A stretch of DNA of 6,695 nt, taken from positions 1 to 6,695 of the forward strand of contig JAATFN010000215.1 of assembly GCA_015655165.1 (NCBI GenBank), read 5' to 3'. Below, in pieces: positions 1 through 5,955 of this stretch. Origin of the DNA: Betaproteobacteria bacterium (GTDB lineage: Bacteria > Pseudomonadota > Gammaproteobacteria > Burkholderiales > Burkholderiaceae_D). A program made the translations under genes and the position numbers. The notes under the pieces were generated by a model, which saw only the letters and a program-made list of their open reading frames with translations, ran no database searches and was not told the origin of the DNA. Within the stretch, counting starts at the first letter, position 1, and each line of letters opens with the position of its first letter.

Positions 1-566
1 GCGTCGCGGCAGTCGTGATGGAAGACAAGACCTTCCCCAAAGATACCAGCTTGCGTGCGAATGGCCGTCAGGAACTGGTGCGTATTGAAGAGTTCCAGGG
101 CAAAGTGGCAGCAGCAGTCGATGCACGCACCGATCAGGATTTTGTCATCATAGCGAGGGGGGAAGCCTTGATCGCAGGACAAGGGCAAGAAGAAGCAATC
201 CGTCGTGCCCACGCGTATGTGGAGGCTGGTGCAGATGCGATCCTGATTCATTCGAAGCAAAAGACACCCGATGAAATCCTTGCATTCATCCACGCATGGT
301 CGGCAAAGGTACCGTCGGTGCTGGTGCCCACAGCATATCCGCAGTTGACGGAAGCAGATATTTCCGCGCTGGTAAAGGTCGGCATTGTGATCTACGGCAA
401 TCACGCCATTCGGGCGGCTACCGGCGCCATGCGAAAGGTATTTGAACAAATCCGCAGAGATGGCGGCATTGCCAATGTCGATAAAGAGCTTCCCGCCGTT
501 GCCGACATCATCGATCTTCAGGCAGACAAGCATATGCGCGAGCTGGAAACCAGATTTTTACGTTGA
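1..566 (+). CDS. pphA: phosphonopyruvate hydrolase, 5'-truncated by the window edge
   Basis: Cytoplasmic enzyme expected to hydrolyse the C-P bond of 3-phosphonopyruvate, giving pyruvate and phosphate, the last step of phosphonoalanine use as a carbon and phosphorus source. The reading frame is open from base 3, and about 187 residues are visible. Family members are about 290 residues, so roughly the first 100, including the metal-binding aspartates, lie outside. Visible features of the PEP mutase/isocitrate lyase superfamily are the gating loop EDKTFPKDTS (21-50), the IAR-x-EALIAG strand with the catalytic arginine (codon 156-158), AGADAILIHS, and VPTAYPQ. PEP mutase has Asn (N122 in the mussel enzyme) in the loop as KTNS. 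Here it is Thr (codon 45-47), as in the Variovorax phosphonopyruvate hydrolase (also called PalA) as I remember it; overall similarity to that protein also looks high. Oddity: the residue after the catalytic Arg is Gly rather than Val. The gene ends with TGA at 564-566, and no terminator hairpin is evident. The main alternative is a PEP mutase-like enzyme of other specificity. Confidence 0.85.
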   Translation, partial: VAAVVMEDKTFPKDTSLRANGRQELVRIEEFQGKVAAAVDARTDQDFVIIARGEALIAGQGQEEAIRRAHAYVEAGADAILIHSKQKTPDEILAFIHAWSAKVPSVLVPTAYPQLTEADISALVKVGIVIYGNHAIRAATGAMRKVFEQIRRDGGIANVDKELPAVADIIDLQADKHMRELETRFLR

Positions 567-622
567 TATCGGTTATGTAAGGTGGACATATAAAGATAGT
601 GGTACGGCCCCAAAGTGAGATA

Positions 623-642
623 TACTGTATGCATGTACAGTA
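623..642 (+). promoter_or_regulatory. LexA (SOS) box of the umuDC operon
   Basis: The sequence TACTGTATGCATGTACAGTA contains CTGT-N8-ACAG, the LexA consensus of gamma- and betaproteobacteria. The symmetric arms reach 8 bp each (ATACTGTA at 622-629 and TACAGTAT at 636-643). A -10-like hexamer TATACT (621-626) overlaps the left arm, so bound LexA would block the promoter. No good -35 match lies at the right distance. The box ends 8 bp before the chosen umuD start. Repression by LexA and induction after RecA activation is the established scheme for umuDC operons. Confidence 0.9.
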
Positions 643-650
643 TTTATAAA

Positions 651-1079
651 ATGGCCGATTTCCCGGTACCTATTGCTGCCACGGATCTGGTTCTCCCGCA
701 GTTCAAGGCAGCCGTGCATGCGGGCTTTCCCAGTCCGGCAGCAGACTATGCCCACAAGCGGGTGGATTTGAATGACTATTTGTTGCGTAATCGCGAGGCG
801 TCGTTTTTGTTTAAAGTGCGTGGTGAGTCGATGACCGGAGTCGGTATCTATGATGGTGATACCTTAATTGTCGACAGGTCGATGACACCGGTACATAACC
901 ACATCGTGTTAGCCATTATTGATGGGGCTTTTACGATCAAACGGCTATATATGCGTGATGGTGTGACTAAACTTGTCGCAGAAAACCCCGCTTTCGCACC
1001 GATTTGTCTCACCGATGGTCAGGAGTTACGTGTCTGGGGTGTGGCAACGTTCAATCTTGGTCATCTTTTACGCCGGTAG
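651..1079 (+). CDS. umuD: UmuD, self-cleaving subunit of DNA polymerase V
   Basis: Peptidase family S24 (LexA-like) protein. Activated RecA provokes self-cleavage to UmuD', which joins UmuC as UmuD'2C, the error-prone polymerase V. From the ATG at 651 the protein has 142 residues (E. coli UmuD has 139). The cleavage site is Ala24-Gly25 in [11 protein letters not shown], the nucleophile is Ser60 in RGESM, and the general base is Lys97 in FTIKRL. All three fall at exactly the E. coli numbers, which supports this start over the GTG at 615 or the ATG at 633. The ATG at 633 also lies inside the LexA box. No clear Shine-Dalgarno sequence precedes the start. E. coli has Cys-Gly at the cleavage site; Ala-Gly is the form used by LexA and most relatives. 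The loop before the lysine strand reads HNHIV where E. coli has HGDIV. umuC begins 8 bp after the stop, so the two are surely cotranscribed. Confidence 0.95.
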   Translation: MADFPVPIAATDLVLPQFKAAVHAGFPSPAADYAHKRVDLNDYLLRNREASFLFKVRGESMTGVGIYDGDTLIVDRSMTPVHNHIVLAIIDGAFTIKRLYMRDGVTKLVAENPAFAPICLTDGQELRVWGVATFNLGHLLRR

Positions 1080-1087
1080 ATACAGTA

Positions 1088-2347
1088 ATGACGCGCAGTA
1101 TCGCTTTAATTGACTGCAATAATTTCTATGTCTCGTGCGAGCGGGTATTCCGTCCCGATATGGCCGGGTGGCCTGTTGTTGTGTTGAGTAACAACGACGG
1201 GTGTGTGATTTCCAGAAGTAATGAAGCCAAAGCGCTGGGTGTCCACATGGGAGAACCGTGGTTCAAGTTGCGCAGTTTTGCAGAACAACATCATGTCGAG
1301 GTATTTTCCAGCAACTATGCCTTATATGCCGATATGTCCAACCGTGTGATGTCGGTGTTGTCGGGATTTTCTCCTCTGCAGGAGATATACAGTATCGATG
1401 AGTGTTTTCTGGATCTCACAGGAATGCATGATATTGGCAATACAGGTTTTGCGATTCGCCAACGCATCTGGGACTGGTTAAGTATGCCAGTGTGTGTGGG
1501 TATTGCATCGTCGAAGACGCTGGCTAAACTGGCCAACCATGTTGCCAAGAAACATCCTAAAAGCCGCGGGGTGTTTGATTTCAATGCTTTAAACGACAAG
1601 CAATTGGCCAGTGTACTCTCGCATATCGATGTGCGTGAAGTGTGGGGAATTGGCAGAAATCTGACGGTTAGTCTTAACGGTATGGGGATTGATTGTGTCC
1701 AGCAGTTAAAAGATGCGGATATCACCATGATGCGTCGTAAATTCGGTGTTGTTATGGAAAAAACGGTCCGTGAATTACGCGGGGAGGCTTGTCTTGATCT
1801 GGATGACATCGCGCAACCACGGCAGCAGATTGTATCGTCCCGCTCGTTTGGCAATACTGTGACGGCTTTGGAAGATCTGGAAGATGCGGTGACACATTTT
1901 GTGTCGACGGCTGCCTATAAATTACGCGAACAACAATCTGTCGCAGGCATGCTGATGGTCTATGCAAGAACCGACCGGTTTAGTCATAAAAAACAATACA
2001 TGCCGTCAATTTCACTACCGCTTGTTTATCCGAGTGCCAACACGATGACTTTGGTTGCGTTAGCCAAAGCAGGTGTACAACAAATCTACCAGGCCGGGTA
2101 TGCCTATAAGAAAGCAGGCGTTATTTTGGGTGATATATCGGCGCAAGGCATCACTCAAAAAGATCTGTTTTTTGATCACACCGCAACGGATAAACTGATG
2201 GAAACGCTAGACAGCCTGAATATGCGTTACGGGCGCAATATGATTCGCGTGAGTGGGACGACCAAAGAACGCAAGTGGGCAATGCGCCAGGAACACAAGT
2301 CGCAAGACTATACAACTTCCTGGTCCGGGTTGCCGGAGTGTCGGTAA
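1088..2347 (+). CDS. umuC: UmuC, catalytic subunit of DNA polymerase V (Y family)
   Basis: Y-family translesion polymerase that copies past damaged bases together with UmuD' and RecA. The 419 residues match the usual length of about 420. Motifs in order: [15 protein letters not shown] at the N-terminus with metal ligand Asp9; [20 protein letters not shown] with catalytic Asp104 and Glu105; [17 protein letters not shown]; a helix-hairpin-helix around VWGIG; the little-finger domain; then QKDLF at residues 357-361, matching the sliding-clamp-binding motif QLNLF of E. coli UmuC. The C-terminus, with [18 protein letters not shown], matches the conserved UmuC tail. The ATG at 1088 begins the conserved domain directly. 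The frame is open further upstream to 1004, but that part only overlaps umuD out of frame. The ribosome-binding site is weak (GGTAGA at 1075-1080), consistent with translational coupling to umuD. It is presumably expressed only from the LexA-controlled promoter ahead of umuD. Confidence 0.96.
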   Translation: MTRSIALIDCNNFYVSCERVFRPDMAGWPVVVLSNNDGCVISRSNEAKALGVHMGEPWFKLRSFAEQHHVEVFSSNYALYADMSNRVMSVLSGFSPLQEIYSIDECFLDLTGMHDIGNTGFAIRQRIWDWLSMPVCVGIASSKTLAKLANHVAKKHPKSRGVFDFNALNDKQLASVLSHIDVREVWGIGRNLTVSLNGMGIDCVQQLKDADITMMRRKFGVVMEKTVRELRGEACLDLDDIAQPRQQIVSSRSFGNTVTALEDLEDAVTHFVSTAAYKLREQQSVAGMLMVYARTDRFSHKKQYMPSISLPLVYPSANTMTLVALAKAGVQQIYQAGYAYKKAGVILGDISAQGITQKDLFFDHTATDKLMETLDSLNMRYGRNMIRVSGTTKERKWAMRQEHKSQDYTTSWSGLPECR

Positions 2348-2397
2348 ATCGGCAATTCAAGAATTTTCCGGGATGTATTTTAAGAATGCTCTGGCAG

Positions 2398-2415
2398 TGT
2401 GATGTATGTGTGATG
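2398..2415 (+). repeat. short direct repeat upstream of comEC
   Basis: TGTGATG occurs at 2398-2404 and again at 2409-2415, an offset of 11 bp or about one helical turn. It lies in the 105-bp gap between umuC and comEC (2348-2452). The same gap contains a TATGAT hexamer at 2418-2423 and GCGT-N8-ACGC at 2415-2430, but no -35 element at a good distance. TGTGA resembles a CRP half-site, yet no properly spaced TCACA partner is present. A regulatory role is a guess only. No strong terminator was found in this gap. Confidence 0.25.
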
Positions 2416-2452
2416 CGTATGATCTGACGCTTTACTTCACATATGTCTATCG

Positions 2453-4948
2453 ATGCGGCGTTTTATTTTCGGGTTTGTTGCCGGTATCGGTTATTTGCAG
2501 ACATGTGCGATATTACCTTCCTTTTTTCTGTGCAGTGCAATGTGCCTGAGTGCGGGTATAGCTGCATGGCTGGGTTTTCTCTGTCGTAGGGTGCAGCATT
2601 CCCGTGTCCGTCTCATGACGACGGGATGCTGGCTAGTTACAGGCGTGCTAACAGGCATTGTGTGGGCAAGTGGGATAGCAGCGGTGTCTCTTGCTGACAG
2701 TTTGGACAAAGCGCTGGAAGGGCGCGATATGACGGTTATCGGTGTGGTGGACAGTTTACCGGACCGGTTTGCAACCGGAACCAGATTTGTGTTGCGTATC
2801 GAGCGGGTATTGCAAGCGCCTTGTTGTCTACGACATATACCGACGCGGATCAATTTGTCGTGGTACACGGGATTGGCATTCGCTCAGCGCGCGCGCCCCG
2901 AGCCCAGTCAGACTGTACCGATATTGCAGCCAGGCGAGCGCTGGCAATTGACAGTCAGATTAAAGCGGCCGCACAGCAATGCTAATCCGATGGGGTTTGA
3001 TGCAGAGTTGCGGGCATTAGAGCAAGGTATTCGTGCAATAGGGTATGTGAGAGGCGATACTAGAAGCGACATCAAGAATGTGCGCCTCGCATCGTTTGTT
3101 GTCACCCCACACAATATGATTGGTCGCCTGCGTGCTGTATTGCGTGACCGTATTCATGCCGCGTTGCCTGGAAAATCCTATGCTGGTGTGATTGCCGCAT
3201 TGGTTGTCGGCGATCAGAAGGCGATCACACCACAAAGCTGGGATGTGTTCAGAAAAACCGGTATCAGTCATCTGGTTGCTATTTCCGGTTTGCACATCAC
3301 GTTGGTTGCTGGCACATTGGCAAGCTTGTTTGGAGCACTGTGGCGTCGGTCATGGTTTACAAAAGCACAGTTGCCATTACTGTTGCCGGTAAAAAAGGCC
3401 AGTGTTCTGGCCGCTGTCATTGCGGCATGGGGGTATGTACTACTGGCAGGCTTTGGTGTACCGGCACAACGTGCACTGTATATGCTGATGGTAATCGGTT
3501 GTGCGAAATGGTATGCCAGATTGACTCCCGTGTCCTATGTCTTGTTGCTGGCCTTGTTTGTTGTGGTCGCATGCGATCCATGGGCAGTCTTGTCGGCAGG
3601 ATTCTGGTTATCGTTTGGTGCGGTAGCGATTATCATGTATGCGTCTTCAGGCAGAAACCAACATGCAATATCCGATCGTGATGCGCACAAAGACCAGCCG
3701 CGCTACGTGCAGATAGTGTATCGTTTGTGCCGAAATATGAAAGAGGGTTCACGTACGCAATACGTCGTGACACTGGGTTTGTTGCCGTTAACAATCATAT
3801 TGTTCGGGCAGTATTCCTTGATTGGCCCGATTGCCAATGCCGTTGCTATTCCTGTTGTGACCTTGGTTGTTGCACCTTTATCGTTAATCGGTTGCATTTT
3901 ACCGCAGCCGTTGTCGACATTATTATTGTTGGCAGCGCATAGTGCGCTGGCATGGCTGTCGCTGCTGTTGCAGTGGTTAAGTGATTTGCCGTTTGCAGTA
4001 TGGACAACACCAATACCACACTGGTGGATGTTTATCTTTGCATCGGTGGGTATGCTGTTGCTGCTGGCACCTAAAGGCTGGCCATTGCGCTGGCTGGGAT
4101 GCTTTGGGTGGCTGCCACTCCTATTGAATACTGCGACTTCACCGAAAGACCATGCTGTGTGGTTAACTGCATTTGATGTCGGCCAAGGCATGTCGTTGTT
4201 GATAGAAACTGCGCATCACCGTCTCCTCTATGATACCGGCCCGTCCTATTCCGAAGACATGGATACCGGAAAACGTATTGTGCTGCCTTATCTGGCCGCG
4301 CGCGGTATTGATGCTCTGGACACACTGGTGGTGTCACATAGTGATGATGACCATGCCGGTGGTGCGTTGTCTGTGATGAACGGTGTCAGTGTTCGACAAG
4401 TGATGTCTTCACTCGGTCAACATCATGCAATTGTTCGTGCGGCCAGATCACATCAACACTGCGAGCGCGGACAACACTGGATGTGGGATGGTGTGCAGTT
4501 CATGTTTTTGCATCCGACAGATGCCGTCTACCGGAATCCCAAAATCAAACCGAATGGACGTAGTTGTGTGTTGCGTATTACGGCAGGCAATAGAGCGATC
4601 TTGTTGGCAGGAGACATTGAAGCACCCCAGGAAAAAGCCCTTGTTTCAAGAGAGTACCCGCAAGATTTACATGCGGATATCCTTCTGGTGCCACATCATG
4701 GTAGCGGTACGTCGTCGACCGAGGTATTTCTAAGTACGGTACACCCATCGATTGCCTTATTTCAGATGGGGTATTTGAACCGGTTTCATCACCCCAAACC
4801 GGTTGTGTGGGAACGTTATGCCGAGTATGGCGTGATGCGTTTACGTAGTGACACCGATGGTGCGGTCAGTATTGCCATTGGTGCCAATGGGCATATTGAC
4901 GTCGCACCTTATCGTACAACCCATGCAAGGTATTGGTATGGACGTTAA
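2453..4948 (+). CDS. comEC: ComEC/Rec2, DNA-uptake channel for natural transformation
   Basis: Inner-membrane protein that passes one DNA strand from the periplasm into the cytoplasm during transformation. The 831 residues form the full three-part ComEC layout. Residues 1 to about 80 hold hydrophobic segments, followed to about 210 by a soluble OB-fold-like part (DUF4131). About 225-550 is the multi-helix Competence domain with the conserved HLVAISGLH at 273-281. From about 570 to the end is a metallo-beta-lactamase-like domain with FDVGQG (574-579), SHSDDDHAGG giving H629-x-D631-x-D633-H634, AGDIE with Asp721, and HHGS (748-751). The aspartate at 631, in place of the usual second histidine, is normal for ComEC. 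The frame is intact with no stop or frameshift, so the gene looks functional. The start at ATG 2453 has no clear ribosome-binding site but gives the expected N-terminal membrane segment. The gene follows umuC by 105 bp on the same strand and converges with the TetR gene, with an 81-bp gap lacking an evident terminator. Confidence 0.95.
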   Translation: MRRFIFGFVAGIGYLQTCAILPSFFLCSAMCLSAGIAAWLGFLCRRVQHSRVRLMTTGCWLVTGVLTGIVWASGIAAVSLADSLDKALEGRDMTVIGVVDSLPDRFATGTRFVLRIERVLQAPCCLRHIPTRINLSWYTGLAFAQRARPEPSQTVPILQPGERWQLTVRLKRPHSNANPMGFDAELRALEQGIRAIGYVRGDTRSDIKNVRLASFVVTPHNMIGRLRAVLRDRIHAALPGKSYAGVIAALVVGDQKAITPQSWDVFRKTGISHLVAISGLHITLVAGTLASLFGALWRRSWFTKAQLPLLLPVKKASVLAAVIAAWGYVLLAGFGVPAQRALYMLMVIGCAKWYARLTPVSYVLLLALFVVVACDPWAVLSAGFWLSFGAVAIIMYASSGRNQHAISDRDAHKDQPRYVQIVYRLCRNMKEGSRTQYVVTLGLLPLTIILFGQYSLIGPIANAVAIPVVTLVVAPLSLIGCILPQPLSTLLLLAAHSALAWLSLLLQWLSDLPFAVWTTPIPHWWMFIFASVGMLLLLAPKGWPLRWLGCFGWLPLLLNTATSPKDHAVWLTAFDVGQGMSLLIETAHHRLLYDTGPSYSEDMDTGKRIVLPYLAARGIDALDTLVVSHSDDDHAGGALSVMNGVSVRQVMSSLGQHHAIVRAARSHQHCERGQHWMWDGVQFMFLHPTDAVYRNPKIKPNGRSCVLRITAGNRAILLAGDIEAPQEKALVSREYPQDLHADILLVPHHGSGTSSTEVFLSTVHPSIALFQMGYLNRFHHPKPVVWERYAEYGVMRLRSDTDGAVSIAIGANGHIDVAPYRTTHARYWYGR

Positions 4949-5029
4949 TGTAAAAAGACAAAGGCCAGTCGCCCGGAACTGTATGGGTGTGCGGCCATCG
5001 GAGGCGAACCGGGGTTATAAAATGTGCGG

Positions 5030-5686
5030 TTAGACTGTCCGTTTGAAAGCACGTAAGAAAGTGATCACGGCCAACTCCACCCATTGATCAACTTGGGCTG
5101 CGGAGGGTGTCGCATCAGGATGGGTCAGACACTGCATTTGTGCTTCGCCACGCACGAGACTAAAAAACAGGGTCGCTGCAGCATCGAGTCCGACGGTGGT
5201 CACATCCACCTCGCCAGCTTGAACTGCGTTGGCTAGTTGTTCGGCCAGCATCGAGGCAATGACATGCGGACCGGCCAGATAAAAAGTGCGTGCCAGTTCC
5301 GGAAATCTTGGTGCCTCTCCAATGACTACCCGATACAACGCCAATCCTGACGGAGACAGGAGTATGTTGAGATAGGCATGCCCATGTGCTGCAAGCGTCT
5401 TGCGCAGACCACCTGGCTGGAACTGGATGCCGCGAAGTGTCTGCGCAAACGCTGTGCATTCAGCATGGATGACGGCGATGAACAGTATTTCCTTGTTTGC
5501 ATAGTGCGCATACACTGTCGATTTCGAGACACCCGCTTCACGCTGAATCATGTCGGTTGTCGCTGCACTGAAGCCGTGTTTAAGAAAAACAGTTGTTGCT
5601 GCCTGCAGCACACGTAATGCTTTTTCATTCGAACAGTCCGGCATTGTCTCTGCCAGACATGCTGAGGTAATCGGAGTCGGTTTCAT
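5030..5686 (-). CDS. TetR/AcrR-family transcriptional regulator
   Basis: Predicted ligand-responsive DNA-binding repressor of 218 residues. The N-terminal domain (about residues 22-70) carries the TetR helix-turn-helix: TTDMIQREAGVSKSTVYAHYANKEILF at about 43-69, with GVSKSTVY as the turn and recognition helix. The C-terminal part (GEAPRFPELARTFYLAGP) resembles the AefR-like ligand domain found in many efflux and stress regulators. The first ATG (5684-5686) has no Shine-Dalgarno sequence. A second in-frame ATG at codon 15 (5642-5644) is preceded by a purine-rich GGCAGAGA and also leaves the DNA-binding domain whole, so the true start is uncertain. The gene is divergent from the siderophore-reductase gene, with 269 bp between them containing two matching operator-like sites. 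This suggests autoregulation and control of the neighbour. The ligand cannot be told from the sequence. Confidence 0.93.
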   Translation of the reverse strand: MKPTPITSACLAETMPDCSNEKALRVLQAATTVFLKHGFSAATTDMIQREAGVSKSTVYAHYANKEILFIAVIHAECTAFAQTLRGIQFQPGGLRKTLAAHGHAYLNILLSPSGLALYRVVIGEAPRFPELARTFYLAGPHVIASMLAEQLANAVQAGEVDVTTVGLDAAATLFFSLVRGEAQMQCLTHPDATPSAAQVDQWVELAVITFLRAFKRTV

Positions 5687-5691
5687 GGTTG

Positions 5692-5703
5692 TACCGTTCG
5701 GTT
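5692..5703. promoter_or_regulatory. putative TetR operator, tetR-proximal copy
   Basis: TACCGTTCGGTT has perfect ACCG/CGGT arms around two bases. It lies 5 bp from the first tetR start codon. It matches the second copy at 5815-5826 in 10 of 12 positions, and TTAAAT follows both. In this position the site would lie in the tetR leader and fit autorepression. The function is inferred from symmetry, duplication and position next to a TetR gene. Confidence 0.55.
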
Positions 5704-5761
5704 TAAATGTAAGGTAATTTTAACAGAGTCTGCTTATATCCATTTTGCCAGTATTGGATTA

Positions 5762-5789
5762 ATTATAATAAATATAGCGGACTCGTCAG
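5762..5789 (-). promoter_or_regulatory. candidate promoter of the TetR gene
   Basis: Read on the minus strand, CTGACG (5789-5784; four of six to TTGACA) is followed after 16 bp by a perfect TATAAT (5767-5762). Transcription would begin near 5755 and give a leader of about 70 bases containing the proximal operator. The region is AT-rich, so a chance -10 match is possible. Confidence 0.4.
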
Positions 5790-5810
5790 CATTTAAAAAT
5801 TAGCTATGAT
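5783..5810 (+). promoter_or_regulatory. candidate promoter of the siderophore-reductase gene
   Basis: TCGTCA (5783-5788; four of six to TTGACA), a 16-bp spacer and TATGAT (5805-5810; five of six to TATAAT). Its -35 overlaps the -35 of the candidate minus-strand promoter, so the two would be back to back. The distal operator begins 5 bp after the -10, across the expected start of transcription, a typical repressor position. The leader would be about 135 bases. Confidence 0.35.
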
Positions 5811-5814
5811 ACAG

Positions 5815-5826
5815 TACCGATCGGTA
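5815..5826. promoter_or_regulatory. putative TetR operator, reductase-proximal copy
   Basis: TACCGATCGGTA is a perfect 12-bp palindrome. Its centre is 123 bp from that of the tetR-proximal copy. The similarity extends outside the core: GTACCG-W-TCGGT is followed by TTAAAT in both, with one extra base here. It adjoins a second, AT-only inverted repeat, ATTAAA-TAT-TTTAAT (5826-5840). The most likely ligand is the adjacent TetR-family protein. Confidence 0.6.
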
Positions 5827-5941
5827 TTAAATATTTTAATTGGTGTTCTTCTATATCGATCTAAGTTCAATTTTCGTGTGCTTACCCGAATGTTTGTGTA
5901 TAGGGATGCTGGTGCGGCTTGATATTGATACCAACAGTAAA

Positions 5942-5949
5942 AAGGAGAG
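5942..5949 (+). promoter_or_regulatory. strong ribosome-binding site
   Basis: AAGGAGAG lies 6 bp before the ATG at 5956. It is the only near-consensus Shine-Dalgarno sequence in the window and fixes the start of the reductase gene. Confidence 0.85.
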
Positions 5950-5955
5950 TAATAC

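Noticed and set aside
1004..1087. An upstream ATG that would lengthen UmuC by 28 residues
   Set aside because: The added residues only overlap umuD out of frame and do not match UmuC. The conserved N-terminus begins right after the ATG at 1088.
1315..1854. A 179-codon open frame on the minus strand inside umuC
   Set aside because: It is antisense to a clearly conserved gene, has no recognisable domain or ribosome-binding site, and is best explained as a shadow frame.
2348..2370. A hairpin AATTC-AA-GAATT after umuC as a terminator
   Set aside because: The stem is short and AT-rich with a two-base loop and no adequate T run, so it is not convincing.
3703..4191. A 162-codon open frame on the minus strand inside comEC
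   Set aside because: It lies opposite conserved comEC codons, its composition is biased, and no known family is recognisable.
4949..5029. A terminator between the convergent comEC and tetR genes
   Set aside because: Only CAGT-N8-ACTG (4966-4981) and AACCGGGGTT (5007-5016) are symmetric. Neither forms a stable GC-rich stem followed by a T run on either strand.
5810..5816. TACAGTA as half of a second LexA box
   Set aside because: The required CTGT 8 bp before ACAG is absent (ATTA is found there).
5806..5922. A 38-codon possible leader peptide in the tetR-reductase gap
   Set aside because: Its ATG lies within the candidate -10 element, there is no Shine-Dalgarno sequence, and the peptide has no attenuator-like features.
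5921..5939. A possible Fur box ahead of the reductase gene
   Set aside because: Only 11 of 19 positions match the consensus by hand count, with the second half almost lost, in an AT-rich region where such matches arise by chance.
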